From: Kiritimatiellia bacterium
GTDB lineage: Bacteria; Verrucomicrobiota; Kiritimatiellia; JAFGHX01
Direction of reading: 5' to 3'
NCBI GenBank assembly: GCA_016929905.1
Contig: JAFGHX010000416.1
Location: 1 to 36,692 of the forward strand
Length of the DNA: 36,692 nt
Under the pieces are notes generated by a model. It saw nothing but the letters and a program-made list of their open reading frames with translations. It was not told the origin of the DNA and searched no databases. This document shows positions 9,265 to 16,734 of this stretch, piece by piece. The translations under genes were made by a program, and so were the position numbers. Every line of letters begins with the position of its first letter. Position 1 is the first letter of the stretch.

Positions 9265-10527
9265 ATGAGACCCCGCACAAGAGAGCAGAACAAACTGCTT
9301 GCGGCGCTGAAAGGCATCCCCGTCATCGACGCCCATGAACACCTGGTTCCGGAGCCCAGACGGGTCGCGAAAACCGTCGACTTCTTCCTCCTCTTCTCGG
9401 CCTACACGAGAGCCGACCTGTTCTCGGCAGGCATGAATGCAACGGATTATCCGAAGCTGGAAGAAAACGGACACATGCCGCAGGAAAAGAAGTGGGAACT
9501 GCTTCGGCCCCACTATCCCATGATCAGGCACGGCTCGTATTTCAAGGCGGCCAAGATCTGGCTGAACGACGTGCTGGGGTTTGACGACCTGACGGAGAAG
9601 AACTACAAGGAGGTCTCCGCCGCATTGCAGGAAGGGAACAAACCGGGCATCTACAAGCGGGTTCTTTCCGACATGTGCCACATCGAGACCGCCCTCGTTG
9701 TTCCCAACGCCGCGTTCCAGATCGAAAATCGCCCCTTCGAATATGCCGAATACGACTCGAACCTGCTCAAACCCATCTGGCACGCCATCAGCTACCGGAC
9801 CGGACCTTATGTGCGAAAGTTCCTTGAAACACACGATGGGCGCGCCGGCATCGCCCGGTATCTGGAGTGGATGGAGGAAGGCTTCGACGAATGCGCCAAG
9901 ACCGGGGTGTTCGGGGTCAAGACCTATTGCGAGCCCCTTGAGAAACCGGATCCCGAGAAGGCAGACACACTCCTCAAATCGCTCAGGACCTCCCGCAGGC
10001 CTCTCTCATCGTCCGAACAATGCACCCTGAGTTCCGTGGTCTACGACAAGGCTTTCCAACTGGCTGCTGCCCACGGCTTGACGGTTGCCGTGCACTCGGG
10101 GGTGTGGGGCGATTTTCGAGAATCCGGGCCGGGCCACCTCATCCCCGTCGCGATGCGTTATCCCCATGTTCCATTTGACCTGTTCCATCTGGGCATGCCC
10201 TACGTGAGGGAAGCCGTGATGGTCGGCAAAATGTTCCCGAACGTCACGGTCAACCTGTGCTGGGTGCCCGTTCTGTCGCAGACCATGACGGTCCGCATGC
10301 TCGACGAATGCCTGGACATGCTGCCTCTCAACAACGTGATCGTCTTCGGCGCCGACTATGGCTGGCAGGTGGAGAAGGTATACGGCCACCTGGCCATGAC
10401 GAAGGAAGCGGTGGCAGAGGTCCTGGCCAATCGCATCGAACGGCAGGAAATGGATCTGGAGGAAGCCGTCCGTATTGCGGAGCTGTGGTTCTACCACAAT
10501 CCGAAACGCATCTACGCGCTGGATTGA
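9265..10527 (+). CDS. Amidohydrolase-family TIM-barrel enzyme
   Basis: This encodes 420 residues of a cytoplasmic metal-dependent hydrolase or lyase of the amidohydrolase-2/uronate-isomerase-like type. The metal motif DAHEH is at residues 22-26 (H24, H26). Later barrel strands carry candidate ligands: a histidine in TVAVHSGVWGDF, one in VPFDLFHLGMP, and aspartate in VIVFGADYGW. The C-terminal AELWFYHNPKRIYAL is typical of the family, in which the enzyme ends with a helix next to the active site. The ATG at 9265 has GCAGGAGG 5 bases upstream. A perfect 6-bp hairpin (9230-9244) lies just before the ribosome-binding site. As the last gene of the regulator-linked cluster, it could process a sugar acid or a lactone; the substrate is unknown. 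Confidence 0.88.
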   Translation: MRPRTREQNKLLAALKGIPVIDAHEHLVPEPRRVAKTVDFFLLFSAYTRADLFSAGMNATDYPKLEENGHMPQEKKWELLRPHYPMIRHGSYFKAAKIWLNDVLGFDDLTEKNYKEVSAALQEGNKPGIYKRVLSDMCHIETALVVPNAAFQIENRPFEYAEYDSNLLKPIWHAISYRTGPYVRKFLETHDGRAGIARYLEWMEEGFDECAKTGVFGVKTYCEPLEKPDPEKADTLLKSLRTSRRPLSSSEQCTLSSVVYDKAFQLAAAHGLTVAVHSGVWGDFRESGPGHLIPVAMRYPHVPFDLFHLGMPYVREAVMVGKMFPNVTVNLCWVPVLSQTMTVRMLDECLDMLPLNNVIVFGADYGWQVEKVYGHLAMTKEAVAEVLANRIERQEMDLEEAVRIAELWFYHNPKRIYALD

Positions 10528-10747
10528 CCTCTACGGTCTGGACCGACCGAGCACCGTGTTCCCGGGGGGCCGGCGCCGGTGCATCCCGTTGCGGCTCATC
10601 GAGTGCGAATCCTGCCCCGCCCTGCAGACCCGATGATCGCGGCGGCCAGCCGCTGGCACGGAACCCTTTGGATGCCGCCATATCCGCGCCCGCAGCAGAT
10701 GGCTCACGAATAGACCAGGCCAGCACTCCGGTTCGGATCAGGGCGCC

Positions 10748-11110
10748 TCATTCCAGCTCCAGCCCGTCCGGCGGGGCTGGCGGCGCACTCTTGGGCGTGA
10801 ACTCGATGGCGCCGAGATCCGGCGCCGCGCCCAGATACGGCAGTCCGACATCTGTTCCGGCGTCGATCGCGGGCGAACCGGGTCTCAGGCGGAAGTCGCC
10901 GGCGCCGGGATCGACGAAGAGCGGGTCGGCATGGAAATTCCCCGAGCCGTTGAGCCTGTCGAAAAACCTCCGGGTGAAGCGGCCGGGGTGGAACCCGGCC
11001 CTCCAAAAACGCAACATGCGGGGCCGTTGGAGGGCGCGGTTCCACCCGCGCCGGGTTTTTCGACAGACTCGTTGTTCCAGGTGAAGTTGTTCTTCACATC
11101 ATACGCCCCT
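10748..11110 (-). pseudogene. Remnant of a right-handed beta-helix protein, split by a palindromic insertion
   Basis: Two pieces of one coding sequence are visible. The upstream piece (about 11067-11110) reads AYDVKNNFTWNNE. The downstream piece (about 10748-10954) reads LNGSGNFHADPLFVDP, GDFRLRPGSPAIDAG and PDLGAIEF, the hallmark of the C-terminus of parallel beta-helix (choice-of-anchor Q type) surface proteins. Between them lies a 111-base palindromic element that shifts the frame. Removing about 110 bases joins the two pieces in frame as NNE-W-LNGSGN. No 5' portion exists: upstream is a repeat-like sequence and then the isomerase gene. This is a dead gene fragment. Confidence 0.7.
10956..11066. 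mobile_element. Palindromic MITE/REP-like insertion
   Basis: The ends are a perfect 13-bp inverted repeat, CTGTCGAAAAACC (10956-10968) and GGTTTTTCGACAG (11054-11066). Inside, 10987-11006 pairs with 11027-11046 at 18 of 20 bases, around a loop holding a small CGCA/TGCG hairpin. There is no coding capacity. It interrupts the beta-helix remnant, so it behaves as an insertion. I cannot see a clear target duplication. Confidence 0.7.
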
Positions 11111-11144
11111 CTGACTTCTGCCCTCTAACCTCGCGGAATTCCTC

Positions 11145-11978
11145 TTATGCCAGTCCCGTATCCCGCATGAGGCCGCGCAGGTAGACGACGTCGTCGGCCG
11201 TCTGCCGGGTCAAACCCTCCACGCCGCTCTCGTAGAAGTTGTGCATGCAGAGCGGCCCGGCGAAGCCTGCGGCCTTCAGCACCCGCAGTTCCCGCGGCCA
11301 GTTCACCTGCCCCTCGCTCAACCACGTCCAGTGCGGCGCCCACCGCATGCGCTGGTTGCGCGCATGGTCCGGACACCGGAACCAGCCGGCATTCTTGACC
11401 CCGACGTATGCCAGATACTCGCCCAGCACGTCGATCGCCTTTTCGGCGTGCGTGTAACCCTCCTGATGGATGAAATTGCCGGGATCGTAATGCACGCCGA
11501 CCGCGTTCGGATCCAGCCCCTGCACCATGAAAGCGGCCGCTTCCGCCGACCACGTCAGGTTCCCTCCGTGTGTCTGGAGCAGCGCCTTCACCCCATGCCG
11601 CTGCCCGATCTTCTCCAAGGCGGCCAGCCCGGCCCGCGCCCTCTCGAAGTCGCGCTGCCAGGTCCCGAACCCCGCGTAGTTCGTCAATCCGAACCGGAAC
11701 ATCCGGATTCCATGATCCGCAAAGAACCGGTAGTCGTCCTCTATACTCTCGATCCGGTCCAGTTTCCAGTCCGTCGTCGCACTGTAGCATGCGAGCCCCG
11801 CGCCCCGCATCGTCCGCACGAATCGGGGCAGCGTGTCGCGGCAGTCGTCTTCCTTGCACCACGCCGCGTCCCGGATCATTACGTCCACCCCGTCGAACCC
11901 GAGCTGTGTCATCGTGTCGGCGAGTCGTTTCTCGTCCAGATGCGGATAGAAGAACTTTGGGAAGACCAGCAGGTCCAT
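11145..11978 (-). CDS. Sugar phosphate isomerase/epimerase-like TIM barrel
   Basis: This encodes 277 residues of a cytoplasmic enzyme of the xylose-isomerase-like/AP-endonuclease-2 superfamily, which uses a divalent metal to isomerise or epimerise sugars. Typical strands are LGFDGVDVMIRDA at the N-terminus, KALLQTHGGN (H137) and VGVHYDPGNF (D165, N168), followed by LAYVGVKNAGWF and GPLCMHNFYES. The start ATG at 11978 has AAGGAG 6 bases upstream; a TTG at 11999 is less likely. It is downstream of the cupin, dehydrogenase and serine-hydrolase genes on the same strand. Isomerase plus Gfo/Idh dehydrogenase is the usual pairing for inositol-like or amino-sugar catabolism, but the substrate cannot be read from the sequence. 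Confidence 0.88.
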   Translation of the reverse strand: MDLLVFPKFFYPHLDEKRLADTMTQLGFDGVDVMIRDAAWCKEDDCRDTLPRFVRTMRGAGLACYSATTDWKLDRIESIEDDYRFFADHGIRMFRFGLTNYAGFGTWQRDFERARAGLAALEKIGQRHGVKALLQTHGGNLTWSAEAAAFMVQGLDPNAVGVHYDPGNFIHQEGYTHAEKAIDVLGEYLAYVGVKNAGWFRCPDHARNQRMRWAPHWTWLSEGQVNWPRELRVLKAAGFAGPLCMHNFYESGVEGLTRQTADDVVYLRGLMRDTGLA

Positions 11979-12028
11979 CGCACGCTCCTTATTGTTCAAG
12001 GTGGAGCCTTTTCTCAGGGGGCAGAGGT

Positions 12029-12051
12029 CCCCACGGCCTCCGACCGTGGGG
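12029..12051. terminator. Hairpin between the cupin and isomerase genes
   Basis: CCCCACGG (12029-12036) pairs perfectly with CCGTGGGG (12044-12051) around a 7-base loop, 30 bases past the cupin stop. No T-run follows. It could attenuate transcription or protect the mRNA end rather than fully terminate. Confidence 0.4.
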
Positions 12052-12080
12052 GCCGGGCAGAGAGCAAGCCTCGCCCCAAC

Positions 12081-12428
12081 TCACGGCACCAAGTACTCAT
12101 CGCTTGGGTCCAGTGGCGGGCACACCACATTGATGATCACGAACTCGCCGCGCGCCACGTGCGGCGTGAGCGGCGGAATGAAGATCATATCGCCCGGCCG
12201 CACGGCCACCCGCGCATTGCCCAGTTCCATCTCGCCCGTTCCCTGCAGCACCACGTAGTGCTCCGCCGCCTTCTTGTGGTAGTGCTTCTGAGCCGAACGG
12301 GTAATGACCGTGCGGTGAATGCTGACCGGCGCGCCGTCATCCGCCGTGATCACGCGCCGTGCCTCGCCGCAGGGGCACGCGACCGGGGCAACATCCTCGA
12401 CGTTTCGCACGATCCAATGGTCCTTCAT
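12081..12428 (-). CDS. Small single-domain cupin
   Basis: This is a 115-residue beta-barrel protein. The first cupin motif gives metal ligands H49, H51 and E56 (HYHKKAAEHYVVLQG), and the second ends in H90 (RPGDMIFIPPLTPH). The length and motif spacing fit single-domain cupins such as mannose-6-phosphate-isomerase-like or sugar-binding cupins. The ATG at 12428 has GGGAGG 6 bases upstream. An N-terminal CPC pair (residues 18-20) is noted without known role. It is the third gene of the minus-strand sugar-type cluster and probably acts on or binds the same metabolite. Confidence 0.88.
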   Translation of the reverse strand: MKDHWIVRNVEDVAPVACPCGEARRVITADDGAPVSIHRTVITRSAQKHYHKKAAEHYVVLQGTGEMELGNARVAVRPGDMIFIPPLTPHVARGEFVIINVVCPPLDPSDEYLVP

Positions 12429-12472
12429 CGATTGCCTCCCCCCCTCGCCCGAAATACCGCATGACTGAGAAG

Positions 12473-12560
12473 CGGCTCGTCAGGAGCCTCGCCCTCCAGC
12501 CGCGTACTGGCGCGGCGAATGGCGGGTGGGCGCCTGCCCGCCGAAGCTTGGGCGCAGGCG
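12473..12560. repeat. REP-like hairpins in the dehydrogenase-cupin gap
   Basis: Positions 12473-12498 resemble 1688-1712 (both CGGCTCG...CTCGCCCTCCA). Positions 12531-12560 form a hairpin CGCCTGCCC/GGGCGCAGGCG. These small palindromes fill the gap between the two genes. Confidence 0.5.
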
Positions 12561-12590
12561 GATCCTCGCGAGCCGCGTCCTGCGCACTCG

Positions 12591-13619
12591 TCACATTCCG
12601 TGAGCCATCGCCGTTGGAGGCTGCCCCAGATACTCGCCCAACTCGATCGCCTCCACACGGCCCGATTCCAACGACTCGAACGCCTTGAGCAGGATGACCG
12701 TCGCCACAATACCTTCCGCCGCCGGAATGGGCGAGGGGGCATCGCCCAGACACATGTCGCGGAACGTCGCCATGTCCCGGTCCAGCCCGATCCCCGCCAT
12801 GTATTCGCATTCCATGTCGTCCGTCCGCGCACCGCGAACCGTCAGCTTGCGGAACCCGTGGTTCACCGCTGTCACGCCGCCGCCGAACACTTCCGTCCGC
12901 CACTTCTCGTCCGGCACCTCGCCGCCGTCGTCGCCGCACGCCAGCGTCGCGACCGTCCCGCTTTCGAACCCGATCGTCGCCACGAAGTTGTCCACCACGT
13001 CCTGCGACGCATGCCGCTGGTTCCCGCCGACCGCCGCGACACGGACCGGACGCGACCGCGCCAGCCAGTAGGCGAGGTCCGCGTTGTGGCAGGCCAGCTC
13101 CAACATCGGCGCGCCCAGCGATGGATCGGCCAGATAGCGGCGGTGGCTCCGCGCGACGTCCGGCGCCACCATGCGCGCGTAGATCAGGCGCGGCTCGCGG
13201 ACCGCGTCGCGAAGACGGCCCGTCAGCGGCGAGAGCCGGAAACAATACGCCGTCATCAGCTTCGCGCGCGCGCGGCGTTCCGCCTGCACGATCTGCCGGC
13301 ATTGCTCGTACGTCACGCCCAGCGGCTTCTGCGCCAGCACGTGCTTGCCCGCTTCCAGGAATCGGACAGCGTACGACACGTGCGTGTCGGGCAGCGTCGC
13401 CACGAGCACCGCGTCCAGTTCGTCATCCTCCAGCAGCCGCTCGACGTCGGTGGTGTGGTACGTCCCGCCGAACTGCTCGCCAGCCGTCTCGGCCCGCTTC
13501 GCCGACACGTCCATGAACGCACGTAGAACGAGGTTTTCGAGCCTCGCCGCGCTGGGAAGCAGCGCCCTACACGCAATGCCCCCGCAACCCACCACGCCCA
13601 GGTTCACCTTCTCTCGCAT
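12591..13619 (-). CDS. Gfo/Idh/MocA-family oxidoreductase
   Basis: This encodes 342 residues of a cytoplasmic NAD(P)-dependent sugar or polyol dehydrogenase. The N-terminal Rossmann motif is LGVVGCGGIA (residues 7-16), and the family lysine-proline pair appears as AQKP (K98, P99) rather than the common EKP. The substrate helix region shows LELACHNADLAYWLA, with the histidine expected near the catalytic site. The ATG at 13619 has GGAGGGA 5 bases upstream. Upstream codons in the same frame are antisense to the serine-hydrolase gene and were excluded. Neighbours (cupin, isomerase, serine hydrolase) and the divergent AraC gene suggest an inducible carbohydrate or cyclitol pathway. Confidence 0.92.
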   Translation of the reverse strand: MREKVNLGVVGCGGIACRALLPSAARLENLVLRAFMDVSAKRAETAGEQFGGTYHTTDVERLLEDDELDAVLVATLPDTHVSYAVRFLEAGKHVLAQKPLGVTYEQCRQIVQAERRARAKLMTAYCFRLSPLTGRLRDAVREPRLIYARMVAPDVARSHRRYLADPSLGAPMLELACHNADLAYWLARSRPVRVAAVGGNQRHASQDVVDNFVATIGFESGTVATLACGDDGGEVPDEKWRTEVFGGGVTAVNHGFRKLTVRGARTDDMECEYMAGIGLDRDMATFRDMCLGDAPSPIPAAEGIVATVILLKAFESLESGRVEAIELGEYLGQPPTAMAHGM

Positions 13620-13655
13620 CTGCGTCCCTCCGGCTACCTGATCGTTTTCGCCCTC

Positions 13656-13700
13656 TTCTCTGCCTTCTCTGCCCGCGAAAGGTCGCGAAAGAAACGCGAA
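13656..13700. repeat. Simple tandem repeats between serine hydrolase and dehydrogenase
   Basis: TTCTCTGCC occurs twice in tandem (13656-13673), followed directly by three near copies of a CGCGAAAG-type unit (about 13674-13700). The stretch lies in the 155-base gap and has no coding signal. Confidence 0.55.
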
Positions 13701-13774
13701 ATCCAAAGCGCTATGCCGGTCATGGTGCAGCAATTTTGAACTGTTTGCGCCACCCGGGCGCCTCGCGGCAATCC

Positions 13775-14812
13775 TTACGGCTTGAGGATCGGACAATCCG
13801 CAAACCCGCGCAGCTCCGAACACATCGTCTTGAACGCCGCCTTCACCTGCGGATAGCGCCCCTCGATGTTCGACAAAACGACCAGCCCGCTCTGCGTCCG
13901 CTTCTCGAACATGACCGCGGCCGTGTAGCCGAGACACCCGCCGTAATGCACGTGCGTCTGCCGGCCCCGCCCCCGGAAAATCAGCCAACCCAGTCCAATG
14001 CCATACTCCGCATCGATCTCGAATGTGGACTCGTGTGTCAGCCCGCAGTGCAACGACTCGCTCAGGTTCGCGCGCACGTACGTCACCAGGTCCGCCGCGT
14101 TCGACCGGACACCCGCCGCCGGATCGTGAATGTTGAACGCCCAACTCACGATCGGCTGCCCCTCTGCCCCGCGACCGTCCGCGTAGCGGCTCTTCTGTTC
14201 GGCCGACAACGTCACGGTCGTGTCCGGCAGCCCGAGCGGGGCACAGACCAGTTCCTTCAGCAGATCCTCGAAACCCTTCTGCGCCTGCAGCGACAGGATG
14301 AGCCCGAGCAAGCTGAAATCGACCCCGCTGTACTGGTAACGCGCGCCCGGCGTCGACTTCAATGCCAACTGCTCCGTCAAGTACGTGTGGAACTCCTTTT
14401 CCCCGTACGTCCTGTACGGGCCGCCCGGAACGTCCGGGTCCCAAACGAAATTGGCCGGCGCGTTCGGCAGCCCGGCCGTGTGATTGCACAGGTGTAACAG
14501 CGTGATCTCTACGCCGTCCCGGCTGCTCTGTTTCAGCCTCATCGGCAGGAGATCCTTGACCGGCGTGTCCAGCTTCAGCCGCCCGCTCGCCAGATACTGC
14601 GCCAGCATCGTCACCGTGAACGTCTTGCTGATCGATCCCAGATCGAAGATCGTCGCCCGGTTCTCCTTCGGAACCAGTACGCCGTCCCGCTTCCGGAACC
14701 CCGCGTGGGTCTCCGCGTCGCCCTCGATCAGCGCGATCGCAAGCTCCGTCTCGTCCGGAAATACGCCACAGTACTTCTCGACTGAGCCAAGCAGGCTTTC
14801 CGACGCGCTCAC
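13775..14812 (-). CDS. Serine hydrolase of the class C beta-lactamase / esterase family
   Basis: This encodes 345 residues with no signal peptide, so it is probably cytoplasmic. The catalytic SxxK motif is S60-I-S-K63 (DLGSISKTFT). The second motif, YxN in class C enzymes, is Y161-S-G163 here, so asparagine is replaced by glycine. The third motif is H289-Y-G291, as in the HxG esterase/DD-peptidase-like branch. These differences favour an esterase or amidase over antibiotic resistance. The start is a GTG at 14812 with GGGGAGG 7 bases upstream. It is the first gene of the minus-strand cluster, 113 bases from the divergent AraC gene. A possible role is deacylating the cluster's sugar substrate. 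Confidence 0.9.
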   Translation of the reverse strand: MSASESLLGSVEKYCGVFPDETELAIALIEGDAETHAGFRKRDGVLVPKENRATIFDLGSISKTFTVTMLAQYLASGRLKLDTPVKDLLPMRLKQSSRDGVEITLLHLCNHTAGLPNAPANFVWDPDVPGGPYRTYGEKEFHTYLTEQLALKSTPGARYQYSGVDFSLLGLILSLQAQKGFEDLLKELVCAPLGLPDTTVTLSAEQKSRYADGRGAEGQPIVSWAFNIHDPAAGVRSNAADLVTYVRANLSESLHCGLTHESTFEIDAEYGIGLGWLIFRGRGRQTHVHYGGCLGYTAAVMFEKRTQSGLVVLSNIEGRYPQVKAAFKTMCSELRGFADCPILKP

Positions 14813-14874
14813 GGTTGCACCTCCCCGATCTCAACGCGCGATGGCCCGCGCGTTTGCCGATCGCCCGACGACAC

Positions 14875-14902
14875 TTGTCTTCTTGTCACTTTCCGCTATC
14901 AT
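14875..14902 (+). promoter_or_regulatory. Possible promoter of the AraC gene
   Basis: TTGTCT (14875-14880), a 16-base spacer and TATCAT (14897-14902) lie 24 bases before the AraC ATG. The match is moderate. The 113-base divergent gap must also hold the promoter of the minus-strand cluster. Confidence 0.4.
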
Positions 14903-14925
14903 ATACGTTGTTGGAGTGTTGACAA

Positions 14926-15771
14926 ATGGCGATTCCGTCTGGAAAGTTGGCAAAATCGCCTTCCGGCATGCCGCCCCGCGGGACGGTGGGTCCCGCCGCG
15001 GTGCGCCTGCTGTTCTGGAGCTGGGCGGATTCGGCGAGCCCGCGCACCAGCGGCTGGCACCGGCACGCGCATTGGCAGCTCGAGCGGGTGCTCACGGGCC
15101 CCTTCAGCGTCCATACCGAGGACAGGCACCTGGCGCTGCGCACGAACGACGTGCTGCTGATTCCACCGGGTGTGCCGCACGATTTCCGGTATCCCGCCCG
15201 CGGTCTCGTGCGCTGGCTCACCGTTCGGTTCGTGCTTCCGACCCCGCTGGACGGGCTCTCGCCCATCGTGCTTGGCCCCGACGCGGTTGTCGACCGGATC
15301 GCACGTGTCTTGAGCGATCTGCTGCGCCCCGTCCGCCGCCGCGTGTCGGCGCGCGCCTGGGCGATGGCGGAACACTGTCTGGCAGGCCTGCTGAGCTACG
15401 GCTACACGCCGCCGGGCATCCGAAGCGAGCGGGTGGAGGGGCCGCCGCTGGTTCAGTGGGTACGGCTCTACGTCGAAGAGAATGCGCACAAGCGCGTCAC
15501 ACTCAAAGAGATGGCCGGCAAGATGGGGTATTCCCCCAGCTACGTCGCCTCGGAGTACCGCCGTCACACCGGCGGGAGCATCAAGGCGGCCATCGATCAT
15601 GCGCGGGCGAACGGCGCGCGACACTTGATCCTGTTCTCCGGCCGGACCGTCACGGAGGTCTCGGCCGCACTCGGCTTCCCGGATGTCTACTCCTTCTCCC
15701 GCTTCTTCCGCCGCATGTTCGGGCTCAGCCCGCGCGCCTATCGCCGCGCCGAACGCGACAGGCCCCAGTGA
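14926..15771 (+). CDS. AraC-family transcription regulator
   Basis: This is a 281-residue regulator. The N-terminal cupin-like effector domain is seen in GWHRHAHWQLERVLTG and NDVLLIPPGVPHDFRYP (the usual H-x-H and PPG-x-PH motifs). The C-terminal pair of helix-turn-helix motifs covers about residues 180-280 (VTLKEMAGKMGYSPSYVASEYRR, then VTEVSAALGFPDVYSFSRFFRR and GLSPRAYRR). GGAG about 9 bases before the ATG is an acceptable ribosome-binding site. It is divergent from the serine-hydrolase cluster, the classical arrangement for an activator controlling adjacent sugar genes. Confidence 0.93.
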   Translation: MAIPSGKLAKSPSGMPPRGTVGPAAVRLLFWSWADSASPRTSGWHRHAHWQLERVLTGPFSVHTEDRHLALRTNDVLLIPPGVPHDFRYPARGLVRWLTVRFVLPTPLDGLSPIVLGPDAVVDRIARVLSDLLRPVRRRVSARAWAMAEHCLAGLLSYGYTPPGIRSERVEGPPLVQWVRLYVEENAHKRVTLKEMAGKMGYSPSYVASEYRRHTGGSIKAAIDHARANGARHLILFSGRTVTEVSAALGFPDVYSFSRFFRRMFGLSPRAYRRAERDRPQ

Positions 15772-15854
15772 GCCGTGCGGGAACAGGCCGGGTTTACGGC
15801 AGGCAGGCGGCGTGCTACACTGGCGAGTCGAAACGTCCAAACGAGGTGACGCCT

Positions 15855-16562
15855 ATGAGAATTCTGGTTACAGGCAGCAATCGCGGGTTGGGTTTGGAGT
15901 TTGTGCGGCAATACCTGGGGCGGGGTGAGCGGGTCGTCGCCTGCTGCAGGGCCCCGGACCGGGCCGCTGAGTTGAAGACGTTGCAGAAGCAGTTCGCGGA
16001 CAGGCTGACGGTGCTCCGGCTCGAGGTGACGGATGCGAAGTCGCGGGCGGCCGCACACAGGCGAGTGAAACGGCTGTTCGGCGCGCTGGACCTGCTCGTC
16101 AACAATGCCGGGATTCGCTCCGGCGCACGGTACGACAGCCCGGACTTCGGGGAATTGTGCCGAGAGGACATCCTGCGCGTGTTTGAGGTGAACGCGGTTG
16201 CGCCGCTGTTGATGGCGGAGCGGTTCTTCGACCTGCTGCGGAAAGGAACGCGGCCCCGGGTTGTGAACATCACGTCGATGCTCGGGTCCATTACGGAGAA
16301 GGACTGGGTGTTCCGGTACAGCTACTGCGCCAGCAAGGCCGCGCTGAACATGTTCTCCAAGATGCTCGCCTTGGACCTGCGGGACAAGCGGGTCGCCGTG
16401 CTGGCCCTGCACCCCGGCCATGTGCAGACAGACTTGGGCGGATCGGACGCGCCGCTGGTCCCGGAGCAGTCCATCAGGGGGATGATCAAGGTCATCGACG
16501 GGCTCCGGCTCCGGGACTCGGGCAAGTTCCTCGACTGGCGCGGGCGCCAGATCGCCTGGTAG
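15855..16562 (+). CDS. Short-chain dehydrogenase/reductase (SDR)
   Basis: This encodes 235 residues of a cytoplasmic NAD(P)H-dependent oxidoreductase. The classical motifs are present: TGSNRGLG near the N-terminus for cofactor binding, LLVNNAG for the central strand, a serine in ITSMLGS, and Y157-x-x-x-K161 in YCASK for catalysis. The C-terminal LHPGHVQTDLGG is typical of C-factor/sniffer-like SDRs. The ATG at 15855 has GAGGTGA 5 bases upstream. It follows the AraC gene by 83 bases on the same strand and may be cotranscribed. The substrate is unknown. Confidence 0.92.
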   Translation: MRILVTGSNRGLGLEFVRQYLGRGERVVACCRAPDRAAELKTLQKQFADRLTVLRLEVTDAKSRAAAHRRVKRLFGALDLLVNNAGIRSGARYDSPDFGELCREDILRVFEVNAVAPLLMAERFFDLLRKGTRPRVVNITSMLGSITEKDWVFRYSYCASKAALNMFSKMLALDLRDKRVAVLALHPGHVQTDLGGSDAPLVPEQSIRGMIKVIDGLRLRDSGKFLDWRGRQIAW

Positions 16563-16631
16563 TGCCCGGTCGTGCCACACCTTGGATGCGGTCGCGTACA
16601 GCCGCAGGTTGGCAACCGGACTCTCTCCCAA

Positions 16632-16734
16632 CTTGCTCGAGAACCCGCCTTCGCTCGGAGCTTCCGCCGCCGTCCCGAGGATTTCGTCCCGGGACTTCGG
16701 CGCGACAAGTCGGCGGGCGCGGCTTACTCGAGAA
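16632..16734. repeat. Two single copies of the CTTGCTCGAGAA dodecamer and a hairpin
   Basis: CTTGCTCGAGAA (16632-16643) and CTTACTCGAGAA (16723-16734) lie 91 bases apart, each followed by CCCGCC. They match the tandem units near 27769 and 31681. The second copy overlaps the last codons and the TAA stop of the UroD-like gene. Between them, GTCCCG (16672-16677) pairs with CGGGAC (16690-16695). Confidence 0.6.

Noticed and set aside
10885..11097. Separate small protein encoded within the palindrome region
   Set aside because: Most of the frame is the inserted palindrome; only the first dozen residues look like real protein and belong to the beta-helix remnant.
13775..14812. Antibiotic-resistance beta-lactamase
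   Set aside because: No signal peptide, second motif altered to YSG, and HYG instead of KTG; an esterase/deacylase fits better.
13620..14834. N-terminal extension of the Gfo/Idh gene
   Set aside because: The frame is open but antisense or out of frame to the serine hydrolase; the ATG at 13619 has a strong ribosome-binding site and starts the Rossmann motif properly.
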